This document shows positions 55,201 to 64,000 of a stretch of DNA of 64,000 nucleotides, one piece after another. How positions within the stretch are numbered: position 1 is the first letter of the stretch; each line of letters opens with the position of its first letter. Below the pieces are notes generated by a model. The model made no database searches. It was not told the DNA's origin and was given only the letters and a program-made list of their open reading frames with translations. The DNA comes from Cyprinodon diabolis (taxonomy: Eukaryota; Chordata; Actinopteri; Cyprinodontiformes; Cyprinodontidae). The position numbers were made by a program, and so were the translations under genes. The stretch lies in assembly GCA_030533445.1 (NCBI GenBank), contig CM060064.1, positions 7,485,879 through 7,549,878 on the forward strand, written 5' to 3'.

Positions 55201-57244
55201 CAGCAAAAACAAATCCTGAGCCTTAACTTTTTCGACACAGGCAAGAAACTCAAGAGATTGGATGAATAATTGAAGACTAAATTTGACTTTTGAAAGTCCA
55301 ATACCAAAAATGGCCAGAAGATGGCAAGAGTGCATCTATATCTACCACTTGCATCTATCACATTTCTTTTGATATCCAGTTTTGCTGCTAAGCGTTCCTG
55401 GAGCACAGCTTGCAGAAGCAAGCACCTGGTTCACCTAACTTCCATCTCGCCCTGTCTCCTCCAGCCATTACCAGCACCATTTATTTTTGAGACTTTATCT
55501 ATGGTCGTGTCATCTTCCCAGTTCATGAACTGCATTGTGCCCACTCCATGCAATTCCGTTCTTTCTATCGTCCTTCTCTCCAAACACAAATTTATTATTT
55601 GACTTTTTACATGTTGAATGGAGCTGTAAACGGCTTAAGGTGACTTTCCGTGTAGAACTTCCGCACTGAACCAAAATCTATCTGGCGACTTGATCAATAA
55701 ACGAGAGGAGGAGGTAGACGCTTTCCTAAGACCCGCCCCCTTCTTCTTCTGATTGGCTAATACTGTTAGTTTCAGAGTGCTCCTTTGCTACCATTGGCTG
55801 ACAAACGCAAGAGGGATTTCGATTCTCTTTTTTTAAATATATTTACTGTCAATTTATTTTCCAGTGATTTTTTTTTTTACCCACAGGCAAGGCCTGGGGC
55901 CGGAATAACTTAATCCTTGTATATATAAATAAGATAAATATGGGGGTTAAGTGTTTTTTAACAAGACAAAAATGATCTCAAGCAAGCGCTAAAAGATTTA
56001 CTCTAAAATGTATTCAGTTTGGAATGACTATAACCCGGATGACTGAGAATCTTCACCAGCAAAAAAAAAACCCTGATGGAAACACATCTACAGTCAGTCC
56101 AGACTGGTAACCAGATAGTCACACCTACAAATATAAACCTTTTGCCATCACAGTTTAGCACTAACTGACAGTGCTGGCAAAAAACTTTGGTTGTTGATGC
56201 TGAGAGAAAAGGAACAACCGTAGCTGCCCAGAAGCGCTGAGGGCCTTTTAAGGGTTTAACCTGTGACTGGAGTGGGAAATGCTGAGCTGAGGAAATATTG
56301 TTATTATTGAAATTTTGCACAAATGATACTGAGGAAACAACATCACTAGGATTTACAAAAAAAAAAAACAGTTTGGAAATCAGCCATAAATGGAAAATGG
56401 AGCACCACTGGTTTCTACAAATGCATAAAAGTGTATCAGTGAGAAAAAAACCTCCGGTACACCCACTTGCAGACATACTGTACTGACTTACTTGGCGTTA
56501 GGGTGGCAGCGGGAGATCTTCCGTAGCTCTGCTTCATTATCACAGACGAGAAGATCAATGCCATTCTTAGCCGTGTATTTTAAATGGGAGACTTGTTTGC
56601 AAACGCCGCTGTAGATGATGTCTTCTGAGGGAATACCGTGGCTCTGCACAAGCTCAAGTTCAGACTAAAATAAAAATAAGAAAGAGCTGTATCCCATAAA
56701 GAATCACACACTAACAAGCAAACTGATTTTTATGAACCGACTATTCTGTGTTGAATTTAAGTAGCAGCACAATAACCCAGATGTTGTGAGATATACCTTA
56801 TTGGAGCAGGTGAAGCCACAGCCAAGGGCAGCGAGAACCTCAATCACAGCTAGACTGCTGTTGCATCTCACCGCATAGTACGGCCGGATTTGGGGCATGT
56901 GAGTTCGCCAGCGACGATGCTGCCTGAGAATCACTCCCAGGTCAGCTACAAAGAAAGCGTTCCTCTCAGACTGGAAAAATTAAAAACAGAAACAAGAATG
57001 AAAATAAAACAACTCCAGCGCCTCATGATTTACTTTAAACTCTAAAAAGACGCTCCTTCATGGTGGATAATGATCTAAGCTACAAGGAAATAAACAGTGA
57101 CAAAGTAAGAAAGCATTATCTGGTGAATTGGAAAAGCCTTACCTGTGTTTGCTGTTCAATGTGATTATTAATGACATCGCAAAGAGCGGTGCCTCCATCC
57201 AGTAAGCTGACAGAATACTGCAGTTCATCGGTGATCCCTTTCAT
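49088..57244 (-). CDS. AZIN1: AZIN1, antizyme inhibitor 1, complete
   Basis: Ten coding exons: 57244-57143, 56970-56797, 56664-56492, 54271-54137, 53997-53919, 53799-53725, 53642-53477, 53331-53216, 50577-50360 and 49202-49088. They give 450 residues against 448 in human. AZIN1 is an inactive ornithine decarboxylase homologue that traps antizyme, so ODC is spared from the proteasome and polyamine uptake continues. It starts [16 protein letters not shown]. The ODC catalytic lysine is Arg (PYYAVRCN, residue 69), the active-site Cys is Gly (LWGPSGDD, residue 358), and the phosphate-binding Arg after EPG is Ser (EPGSFF). The glycine loop DIGGGFSG is kept. All introns are GT-AG with consistent phase. 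ODC1 is excluded by these losses; AZIN2 is less likely because of the leader uCC and synteny. Confidence 0.96.
49310..49398 (+). mobile_element. LINE 3' end, copy 2 (short)
   Basis: Shares GACCATTTTTTCTA, GTAAACGCCAGAATTTTCCC and GGGACAATAAAG with 39950-40085. It ends in a TCTATTCTATTC repeat tail, as LINE copies do. It lies in AZIN1 intron 9, next to exon 10. Confidence 0.6.
49409..50336 (-). mobile_element. hAT-like element with zinc-finger ORF in AZIN1 intron 9
   Basis: Starts CAGGGTTCCTAC and ends GCGGGAACCCTG; AAGACTTTTTAAG motifs lie inside both ends. It holds a minus-strand frame (50084-49722) with [20 protein letters not shown] followed by HAKHE, a CxxC...HxxxH finger as in hAT transposase N-termini. 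No catalytic domain. Flanks do not show an exact 8-bp duplication. Confidence 0.7.
49722..50084 (-). pseudogene. Zinc-finger fragment of a transposase
   Basis: A 120-codon frame. The finger block is preceded by [11 protein letters not shown] and followed by Lys-rich sequence before a stop. The likely start is the Met before [11 protein letters not shown]. It is probably the first exon of a hAT-type transposase; function lost. Confidence 0.5.
50360..50577 (-). CDS. AZIN1: AZIN1 coding exon 9
   Basis: Encodes [40 protein letters not shown] and [13 protein letters not shown]. His367 stands where human AZIN1 has the RNA-edited Ser367. Its donor is only 23 bases from a transposon (49409-50336). 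Confidence 0.95.
50637..51322 (+). mobile_element. Inverted-repeat DNA element family G, copy 2
   Basis: Ends TTTGTCTCTAAAGCCGGGCT and its inverse AGCCCGACTTTACAGAGACG. Similar in reverse to 25662-26238. It lies in AZIN1 intron 8, about 60 bases upstream of exon 9. Short frames inside are not conserved. Confidence 0.72.
51323..52954. other. AZIN1 intron 8 segment with unassigned repeat-like DNA
   Basis: 51400-51620 and 52050-52900 have the composition of dispersed repeats (52600-52900 is GC-richer), but ends could not be matched. Confidence 0.35.
52955..53145. mobile_element. Short hAT-like MITE next to AZIN1 exon 8
   Basis: Starts CAGTGTTTTTCAACCCTGGT and continues CCTCAAGGCACAC; the right side holds the inverse GGTGCCTTGAGGACCAGG. 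The right terminus is worn. About 190 bp, ending some 70 bases from exon 8. Confidence 0.7.
53216..53331 (-). CDS. AZIN1: AZIN1 coding exon 8
   Basis: Encodes [20 protein letters not shown] and [18 protein letters not shown]. The ODC NDGVYGSF motif reads CEGVYGSF, another catalytic-site change. Confidence 0.94.
53477..53642 (-). CDS. AZIN1: AZIN1 coding exon 7
   Basis: Encodes [40 protein letters not shown] and [19 protein letters not shown] replaces the ODC EPGR. Confidence 0.95.
53725..53799 (-). CDS. AZIN1: AZIN1 coding exon 6 (glycine loop)
   Basis: Encodes [20 protein letters not shown] and TRLEM. DIGGGF is the phosphate-loop of the ODC fold. Confidence 0.95.
53919..53997 (-). CDS. AZIN1: AZIN1 coding exon 5
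   Basis: Encodes [20 protein letters not shown] and CIFDMG, matching the HVSSAC...YVHALSDARCVFDM block. Donor GTAAGT. Confidence 0.94.
54137..54271 (-). CDS. AZIN1: AZIN1 coding exon 4
   Basis: Encodes [40 protein letters not shown] and VVGV. Acceptor AATCCAG, donor GTGAGC. Confidence 0.94.
54948..55190 (-). repeat. Teleost interspersed repeat, family A, copy 4 (partial, inverted)
   Basis: Reverse complement of part of 29310-30125, with CTGGTTTTCCTTAGATAGAA and GTAAAGTGCCTTGAGATGA. It lies in AZIN1 intron 3. Confidence 0.85.
55522..55890 (+). repeat. Direct repeat H, copy 1 (AZIN1 intron 3)
   Basis: About 370 bases, highly similar to 57886-58267: TCATGAACTGCATT, CCACTCCATGCAATTCCGTT, AATCTATCTGGCGACTTGA and AAGACCCGCCCCCTTCTTCT. 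Confidence 0.88.
56492..56664 (-). CDS. AZIN1: AZIN1 coding exon 3 (antizyme-binding segment)
   Basis: Encodes [40 protein letters not shown] and [17 protein letters not shown]. It corresponds to the antizyme-binding region of ODC/AZIN (about residues 117-140), which is intact. Confidence 0.95.
56797..56970 (-). CDS. AZIN1: AZIN1 coding exon 2
   Basis: Encodes [20 protein letters not shown], then [20 protein letters not shown] and [11 protein letters not shown]. Arg69 replaces the PLP-binding lysine of ODC. Confidence 0.96.
57143..57244 (-). CDS. AZIN1: AZIN1 coding exon 1
   Basis: ATG at 57244-57242, 34 codons ending HIEQQTQ at donor GTAAGG. The same exon carries 92 bases of leader up to acceptor TAG at 57337-57339. 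Confidence 0.95.
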
Positions 57245-57336
57245 CCTCTTGATCGTGGTCTTCTAATCCGACAGGCATAAAGAATGTAGCTGCTCCAAAA
57301 TGGTTCTCGCGGCTTCCCCGTCAAGCCCCTGGGGTC
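57245..57336 (-). other. AZIN1: AZIN1 leader exon 3 part (5' UTR next to the start codon)
   Basis: 92 bases between acceptor TAG and the AZIN1 ATG. An AUG at 57278-57276 in weak context opens an out-of-frame ORF of 17 codons that overlaps the AZIN1 start. Confidence 0.75.
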
Positions 57337-57885
57337 CTAGATTAATACAACAAACTATGCAGTAAAGAAAAAGACATAATTTACCATAAACACAAAGTTT
57401 TAAAACTGTTTCATTATTTTAAGATACAGCCCTGTTGGTTATTTAACTGAACAGCTTATGATGTTTAATGAATCTAAATACCTTCTTATTTGATGTGCGG
57501 AACAGAAAGCAGGTGATGTCGCCTTGGTTACAGGATTCCTTTATTTCACAATTGATTACGCCAACAATCAGCATTAACCCCTGGGTACTGTGGTTCCCGT
57601 CGCCCCCAAAGGGAGGTTTAGTGTAGTTGCAAGGGGGTACAGTAGAAACTGGATGGATGAAAGATTAAATTTGAGAGGTAATTATACAAAGAAACCCAAA
57701 AAGATTATCATCAACATAATTAACTTTTTTTCCGACAGCAATTATTCGGCGGTCGTGTTCGGCAAGGAAAGCACAAACCTTTTTTTTTTACTCATAACTA
57801 ATGTATTTGAACTCATTCATGTTTGCGCAGCACATTTTTGCCACTGGATGCGTAAATAATCCTACTGAAGCGCAGGGTGCCGGAG

Positions 57886-58267
57886 TTCATGAACTGCATT
57901 AGGCCCACTCCATGCAATTCCGTTCTTTCTATCGTCCGTCTCTCCAAACACAAAGTTTCATTTATTTATTTTTTGACTGTTTACAAGTCTCTCCGTTGAA
58001 TGGAGCCGTAAACGGTGCAAGGTGACTTTCCTTGTAGAACTTCAGCACTGTACCACAATCTATCTGGCGACTTGAGCAAGAAACGAGAGGAGGAGGTAGA
58101 AGCTTTCCTAAGACCCGCCCCCTTCTTCTTCTGATTGGCTAATGCTGTTAGTTTCAGAGCACTCCTTTACTACCATTGGCTGACAAACGCAAGAGGGACT
58201 TCGATTGTTTTTTAAATTAATTTACCGTCAATTAATTTTCGAGTGATTTTATTTTTACCCACCGGCA
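57886..58267 (+). repeat. Direct repeat H, copy 2 (AZIN1 leader intron)
   Basis: Same orientation as copy 1, 2.36 kb away. It contains a CCGCCCCC GC-box-like string and two ATTGGCT boxes, so it looks like a mobile promoter-like segment or transposon end. No coding frame. Confidence 0.88.
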
Positions 58268-58899
58268 ACGGTTATGTTTTGCAAAGCGATAAATTTTTCT
58301 ATTATTTCTTTATTTAATTTATTAATAATCGGAAAGCCAAAGGTTCAAATCAATCACTGGGAACCACTGCCAGAACGGATTGACCATACATTTTTTTAAA
58401 GTACTAATTAACACCTGGTTCACACTGTTCACAAGTTTTTTATTGGTCAGTTAATTTAAAAATCCTCAGAGACATGATGATTAACAAAGTTTCGTCCATC
58501 TTGTGTTATGTACTGCACACAAACACACCAGGAAAGTTCAAAGAAAATTCATATGTGCTTCTTGCAGTTTTCTAACTGTAAATAAAGTAAAATCCACTGC
58601 TGAAACCTGTCAGTGAAGACATGCCTAGAAAACACTTTATAATTTGTGATAAACTTTAAGGAAGTGATGGGAAGATTGAGATATGAACAGAAAATCTATT
58701 ACAGCAAAGAAAACACAGCGTGATCCATCAAAGACATATGAATCTAAATATAGCTTTTCTGCATCTTATTTTTGGACATTTATTTTAAAACATCACAGAA
58801 ATATCCTTAGACTGAGATGCACTCTGGGGAAAAGTGGGTCACTTAAAATGCAATTGTGTAATCTCTGACTAAAATAAGGGGATTTGACTCCTAATTTAC

Positions 58900-59025
58900 C
58901 TACACGGAGGAGTCCTTTGGGGAACTCGTCCGCTATCAGCTAGGATCCCAAGGCGGCTCGGCGTTGAAGTCAAACGGCTCTCTGTAAAGAGCTGCCCCTA
59001 GATCCTCAGGGTAGTTGTTGTACAC
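58900..59025 (-). other. AZIN1: AZIN1 leader exon 2 carrying most of the uCC
   Basis: Acceptor TTTGCAG before GTGTACAAC and donor GTAAAT at 58899-58894. 126 bases: 29 uCC codons, two adjacent stops, and 33 further bases. Confidence 0.8.
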
Positions 59026-59401
59026 CTGCAAATAACCACATGAGAACAGAGCACAGACAAAACAGTTACTGGCGGGGGAATGAACAGCATCATATAAAAT
59101 ATTTTCAGAATAAACTTCAAAGAAACATAGAAATTACAGCATAATACATACCAACATAAATAAAATGGGTCCTATAAAGTCTGTCCTTGTTTGCACAACA
59201 ACGCAAAAATACCCAAGTCTAACCCAGGTACAATAAAAACAATAATAATAATTAAAAAACAAAACAAAAAAAAACCCCTGAAATGTTGCAACTGTAACTT
59301 TACAGTCACATGTTTACATCCCTTTTTTTCATCACAATGTTTTTATCAGTGCTGCTTACCTGCGCTTTAAAAAATGAAATAGTCTAGAAAGCTGTACTTA
59401 A

Positions 59402-60107
59402 AGGAATAGTACACCCAAAACATGATTAGCCTTCATTTTCTACTCACCCCCATGCTGAACAACACTCTGGAGTACTTTTTTGATATCTCAAATGCATCTG
59501 GAGATCTGGGAGGCTTCTTGCTGTCTGCTGACATTCAAATAATGGAGGTCCCCAGCGCCCGAGGCAGAAAGGTCCATAAAAGTCCACAAAAAACGTGTCA
59601 ATATTCCTCCATACTGCTCGTCCAATGTATTCCAAGTGTCCTGAGTGGGTAGCGTCCATAATTTACTCGAAACGAAGTCATTTAGAATGTTTTTAGAGCA
59701 TAAACAGTAGTGTATAGGATTTCCTAAAAGCGCGTTCACGAGTCTACGGAAACCGCTGCAGACCAAACCAGACGAAAGTGCGCATTCAGCGTCTGCTCTG
59801 CCGATAATGCAAGCGTAGAAGAAGAAATGTGCTGTTTAGCTGTGCAAAGAAAGAAACAACGAAAGAAAAATGTCTGAGGACTTCAGTGTTGAGGAAGAGC
59901 ATGAGTTCTTTGCCGAGCTGAATGCGCACTTTCATCTGGTTTGGTCTGCCGCGGTTTCCGTAGACTTGTGAACGCGCTTTTAGGAAATCCTATACACTAC
60001 TGTTTATGCTCTAAAAACATTCTAAATGACTTTGTACTCCAGAGTATTGTTCAGCATGGGGGTGAGTAGAAAATGAAGGCTAATCATGTTTTGGGTGTAC
60101 TATTCCT
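59402..60107. mobile_element. TTAA-flanked foldback MITE, copy 2 (AZIN1 leader intron 1)
   Basis: Starts AGGAATAGTACACCCAAAAC and ends GTTTTGGGTGTACTATTCCT, with TTAA at 59398-59401 and 60108-60111. Arms 59402-59788 and 59921-60107 are inverted repeats; the second arm has an internal deletion. The centre holds unrelated sequence. Related to 10649-11048. Confidence 0.88.
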
Positions 60108-60297
60108 TTAACGAAATTTCTTTGTGTTTACACTTGTGTATACAAAATGACTAAATAAAATACCACTAAGTCTAAGTACCCCTATAACAGTCTGTCTGCA
60201 ATAATAAACTGGTAATTACAGAGGTAAACTTTTACTGGCCAGATGTCAGAATCAAACATTTGCTCATGATCGACTCTGAGAGATGATAATAAAATAG

Positions 60298-60560
60298 GAT
60301 AGAATAGAAAATCTCTTTATTGTCACACAATGGGGAAATTCTGGTGTTACAGAAGCAAAAAGATGATAGAAAAAAATGGTCACACAAATGTCGACCTTAG
60401 AAAAGTGTTTAAAAATAACGGAGTTACAGAAATAAACAGAATACTGTACTGTAAAGTGTTTTTACACATGGAGAATAAATAACCAATATATAGGTATGGG
60501 CATTTTTACAGTAATGGATATTTGAAAATAGCAGCAACATCAGAGATGTGCAAAATGACA
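60298..60560 (-). mobile_element. LINE 3' end, copy 3 (inverted)
   Basis: Reverse complement matches the 3' UTR of 39546-40085, including GCAACATCAGAGATGTGCA (inverse of TGCACGTCGCTGATGTTGC) and CTTTATTGTCACACAATGGG. It lies in AZIN1 leader intron 1. Confidence 0.65.
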
Positions 60561-60987
60561 GTTGATGTTATTTAAATAATACATATTTAAATAATAAATA
60601 ATAAAGACAAAATTATAATGAGGTTAAACCTGGAAAATATATATATTATAGTTGATTACATCCAACCTAAAAGCTGAATTTTCTGGACACATTGTATGAA
60701 AAAGATTTACCTCCTTAATAAAACATGGACTGATATGTTATTACTCCCTCTGCTCTCATTTATCAGCCATTAGCATAAAGCTACATGCAAAACTCTTAGC
60801 GAAATAAATATATTTATTCAAAATCTGTTTTTTAAAACATTTGTTAACAATCATTACCTTTATTAAAATCCTATCAGTAGAATTTAAAGTATGCAGATGC
60901 ATTCCCAGCACGGTAACATGTCCCGCCTCATTTAGCAAGCAGAATGCTAACAGGAAGCTAGCGGTGGAACTAGCTAACGGTACTTAC

Positions 60988-61130
60988 GTTGGCTGAAGAC
61001 CCAAAACAGGGACAAGAACGCTTCTTCTTTTTAGGCGGAATTTTTAAAGCGATGTGGGTTTACAGTCAGAGAAAGGTGCAGCTGCCATAGAAACAACGAG
61101 GCTCCTGCCTTTAAAGGTTTGGATTTTAGA
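60988..61130 (-). other. AZIN1: AZIN1 leader exon 1 (non-coding, 5' boundary approximate)
   Basis: Donor GTAAGT follows ...TCAGCCAAC at 60988. The transcription start is not visible; ETS sites at 61154-61179 suggest it lies near 61100-61150. It contains the uCC start and an AUG mini-ORF at 61088-61044. Confidence 0.7.
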
Positions 61131-61153
61131 GGCTGGAAGGTTTAATTTTAACG

Positions 61154-61179
61154 CCGGAAGTCACTGAACTCACTTCCGG
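61154..61179. promoter_or_regulatory. Paired inverted ETS sites upstream of AZIN1
   Basis: CCGGAAGT at 61154-61161 and ACTTCCGG at 61172-61179 form an inverted pair separated by 10 bases, about 115 bases from the candidate uCC start. Such sites mark TATA-less housekeeping promoters. Confidence 0.5.
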
Positions 61180-64000
61180 TTATTCAACAAAATTAAACCG
61201 ATGCTTGGATTTATGCGCTGTTAATAAAATATCAAAATCATCAAGATTAATACAAAACAATAATTATTCTAACACTTTTTGATGTTTGTGGTATTTTATT
61301 TAGTAGTAATGTTAATTTAGATAAAAATAACTAAACTGTCACCAATTTCCGGTATAATTTAAACAGCTTGATTCATTTTATATTAATTCCTAAACTGTCA
61401 AATTAAAATTAATGAGGAATATAAAGGACTATTCAACAAAAACTATAGCATTTAAAACATATTTAATTCTAAATTGAAAATATAGGGGATGCAGATGGTT
61501 ATCACATGTTTTTTTTTTTTTTTTTTTTTACAATTTTACATATTTCTAAAAAGCCTTTTAAAAAATACGTAGTTTTTTTTTTATATCAGTAGGAAGCTTA
61601 AAGTTTCATAATAAACAATTTACCTAGAACCCTGTATCCTTTTCTATTTAAAATGCATTGGTTGATATATTAAAGGTATACCTGTGACAGCATACACTGT
61701 ATTGGTTATAAAAGCAATGTTTAATATCACAAATTACAATTGAGATTATAGAGCTTATTTAAATTGCGAGATAAATGCATTAAAAAACCTATTTTGAACC
61801 TATCAATTTATATAAAATTAAAATTCATAGAGAAAATTGCTTTAAAATAAGAAGTATAAATTTGTTTTCTCCATAGGGAATGATGCCCATGCTAAACTAA
61901 ATCCTAAATGAAAAATCCTCCTTTCTTTTATTAATACACCAAAATAACTGCTGTCTTATTTTCTTTTTTGTCAATAGCAAAACTAGCTTAAACATCTTTT
62001 TACAAATTTAGTTATAAAAAACATTCTATTTGCAGCTGACATTTTTTTTCTTTACATTGATATATTTTCTTTTAAAATGAAAAATATTCTCAAACGTGCA
62101 TGGGGTATATACAGTACATACACTGCATCCACATGTATATATATATGACAGCTGAAGTCTCTTATTTAGCAGGATGATTATACAGGGTTATTGCACAGAG
62201 TGTGTACATGGGTATTTATATAGATCTGTATTTATATCTATATATAGTTATTGCACTTGCTATTAAATATAAAGAAACAGGTTATTGCACAGGATATTAA
62301 ATCCTATTTAAAAAAAAAATTCTCACCTAAAAATATGTAAGGCCCCCTAACCACAATACTGAATATCTTTATACCAAATAAAGTTTCCTTTTTTGAAAGA
62401 AAATTCAGATTTTATTTTTTATTTATAGTATTTCATTTTTCAGCTGATACTGTGATAACATGAAATTGGTATTTTACTGAGGGTAAAAATATAATGTAAA
62501 CCATTTAACCAGTGCCTTCATTGAAAAACCTGAATGTTAGAATCCATCCAATAAAACCGGCGTGGCAATTTTCATACCCCTTATTTGGTTTTATCTTGAA
62601 AAAAAGATTTTATAAGTTTAAATACTAAATATACTTAACATGAACAGTTACATTTTAGCCAATGGTTAAAATGTTTTTTTGTCTTTCAAATTTTTAATCG
62701 AAAACAAATAAAGTGAAATAAAAAGTAATTTATTTTACAACTTCCAAATAAAATATAACCAAAACAGAAGTGAATGTGTTAAACACTTTTTCTCTAAGGT
62801 GGCATCTAAACCTTTTGCTGGCAATATGCTGTTTATTTGGAGCAACAGCTTCAGATTTAACAGGTTCAGCAAGCTAAATAGCTTAACTTTGTGCTGTCAC
62901 TAAGCTGATTAAAGATGCATACACATTTACATTTTTGCTCCAACCTTTCTAACAGTAAGCCCTTCTGGAATAGTTTATTTTTCCAAGGTCAAATTGCATT
63001 TTTCTCTGTTGGACATAGATAAAAGCTGAACAGACCCATCACTGAGTGAACTAGAACTGTAAATAAAAATATTCTGGTTTGCATCTGCTACCAAAACAAA
63101 CTAACTAAAGCTTATTAAATTAAACCAACAATGGTTTTTACTGCATATTTCAGAGTACCTTTTATAATCCAACCATAAGGAGAACTGATGTTGAGTTCTG
63201 TTTGTAATTACCTGTGCTATGTCTTCTTTGAATTTTCCATGGCTGTGAAGCAAGGACAAAATGCTGTCCAGGAAAGTAGCTAAAATAATCCTGTTTATTT
63301 TAAAACTGCCAAAAGCTTCCTAATGTCAAAACTGGAAAATGATAAACATTTTTTTCCTTTAAGCTCAAATTAAGACAGGACTTTATTGTCTCTCAGCCTC
63401 AGTTGTTATGACTTTGAGTTGTTGCCTGCCCTCCCTTTTTCATCTGCCTTTTTTTTTTGAGAAGATAAATTTGCATGTCTCCCTCCTCAACAGTGAAGTA
63501 GTAGTGTGCCAAGGAAAGCCCAGCCACTGTTTGCAAAACAGCCCTGTTGGTTCAGGCTAACATCATTCCAATAAAACCAAGCACTTTTTATTTATCCATT
63601 ATTAATGAAGCTGTTCCTCTATTACTTCTTGGTGATATCTGTCTCATCATGGCCACTCCATGACAAAGTCAGTGTTTGCAATCATTTCCAACAGTCAAAG
63701 ATCAGTTCTGAGAATAAAAAAAAGTCAGTGGATTCTGAATATAAACAAGCTTGTAGCTGTAGTTTCATGTCACTCCAGTAAATATTGGCCCATCAAAATT
63801 GCAAACCTAAATTGTCTGTCAAACACTTTCATTTTCTTAAAAGTGTGAAATTCTTTAAAAAAAAAAACTTTAGATGAGATCCGAACGAGCCTTGGAGCCA
63901 AATAAACAATGGCATTGTTTGTTTCACTAATAAAACTATTACTGAGGGTCCATTGTAAAGACCGGAGAGGCAGTTTTCTTTTCCTCGAGCTGCAGCACAA
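61180..64000. other. AZIN1 upstream intergenic DNA
   Basis: Strongly AT-rich, with a T-run at 61510-61530. 62090-62290 has GTTATTGCAC repeated three times with TATA-rich DNA, like fish LINE 3' UTRs, but ends are not clear. No gene recognised. The short open frames lack similarity. Confidence 0.45.

Larger units (their letters stand above)
58939..61041 (-). promoter_or_regulatory. AZIN1 leader uCC: non-AUG upstream coding region ending in PPW peptide
   Basis: Two spliced segments, 61041-60988 and 59025-58939, form one 47-codon frame with no AUG, bounded upstream by an in-frame TAA (61062-61060) and downstream by TGA (58938-58936) followed directly by TAG. The first possible near-cognate start of suitable type is AUU at 61041-61039 (A at -3). 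The peptide includes a basic PPKKKKRS start and ends FDFNAEPPWDPS. A conserved AUU-started upstream frame with a PPW stall motif is the known polyamine sensor of AZIN1 mRNA: high polyamine stalls ribosomes, queued ribosomes raise initiation at AUU, and AZIN1 synthesis falls. Function here is inferred from that precedent. Confidence 0.85.

Noticed and set aside
49088..57244. ODC1 rather than AZIN1
   Set aside because: Catalytic Lys and Cys are missing, the N-terminus reads MKG, and the leader has the uCC.
58900..59025. Last coding exon of an unknown neighbouring gene
   Set aside because: First considered because it encodes a clear C-terminal-looking peptide. Its position in the AZIN1 leader, the PPW motif and the lack of an AUG fit the AZIN1 uCC better.
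1..64000. tRNA, rRNA, CRISPR array or operon structure
   Set aside because: None seen. Exon-intron genes and eukaryotic transposons make this nuclear vertebrate DNA.

Overview
This window is teleost fish nuclear DNA. The genes are split by GT-AG introns and transposons fill most of the non-coding space. Three vertebrate genes are recognisable from residue-level similarity: the 5' part of UBR5 (minus strand, ten coding exons, 750-28836, running off the left edge), a KLF10-type Sp/KLF zinc-finger gene (plus strand, 41972-44662), and a complete AZIN1 (antizyme inhibitor 1; minus strand, coding 49088-57244, leader exons to about 61100). These genes are neighbours on human 8q22.3, which supports the names. 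The species cannot be fixed from sequence alone.

Layout. 1-28836: UBR5 exons 10 to 1. Intron 3 holds a 6.15 kb DIRS-type tyrosine-recombinase retrotransposon (9455-15607) with inverted terminal repeats, an internal complementary region, a tandem-repeat leader, gag, RT-RNase H and YR regions, all broken. Intron 1 (11.6 kb) holds several hAT insertions, one of which (19647-20902) still carries a BED zinc-finger first exon. 28837-41230: UBR5 promoter side, then intergenic DNA with a three-level transposon nest (30695-32200), two copies of a common teleost interspersed repeat, a TCCA microsatellite, a palindrome and a LINE 3' end. 41230-44662: KLF10 with promoter. 45222-46735: a second three-level nest. 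49088-61130: AZIN1. 61180-64000: AT-rich intergenic DNA with no recognised gene.

The most interesting functional element is in the AZIN1 5' leader. Two leader exons (60988-61041 and 58939-59025) join into a 47-codon open frame with no AUG. It has a candidate AUU start and ends in a PPW-containing peptide. This matches the known polyamine-sensing upstream conserved coding region (uCC) of AZIN1, where high polyamine is reported to stall ribosomes at PPW. AZIN1 itself has lost the ODC catalytic residues: the PLP lysine is Arg69 and the active-site cysteine is Gly358. Taken together the locus encodes a polyamine-regulated antizyme decoy.

A second theme is transposon density. At least seven hAT-like insertions show exact 8-bp target-site duplications and two more show imperfect ones, several nested inside one another. 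All coordinates were read by eye from the sequence; no alignment or database search was possible.
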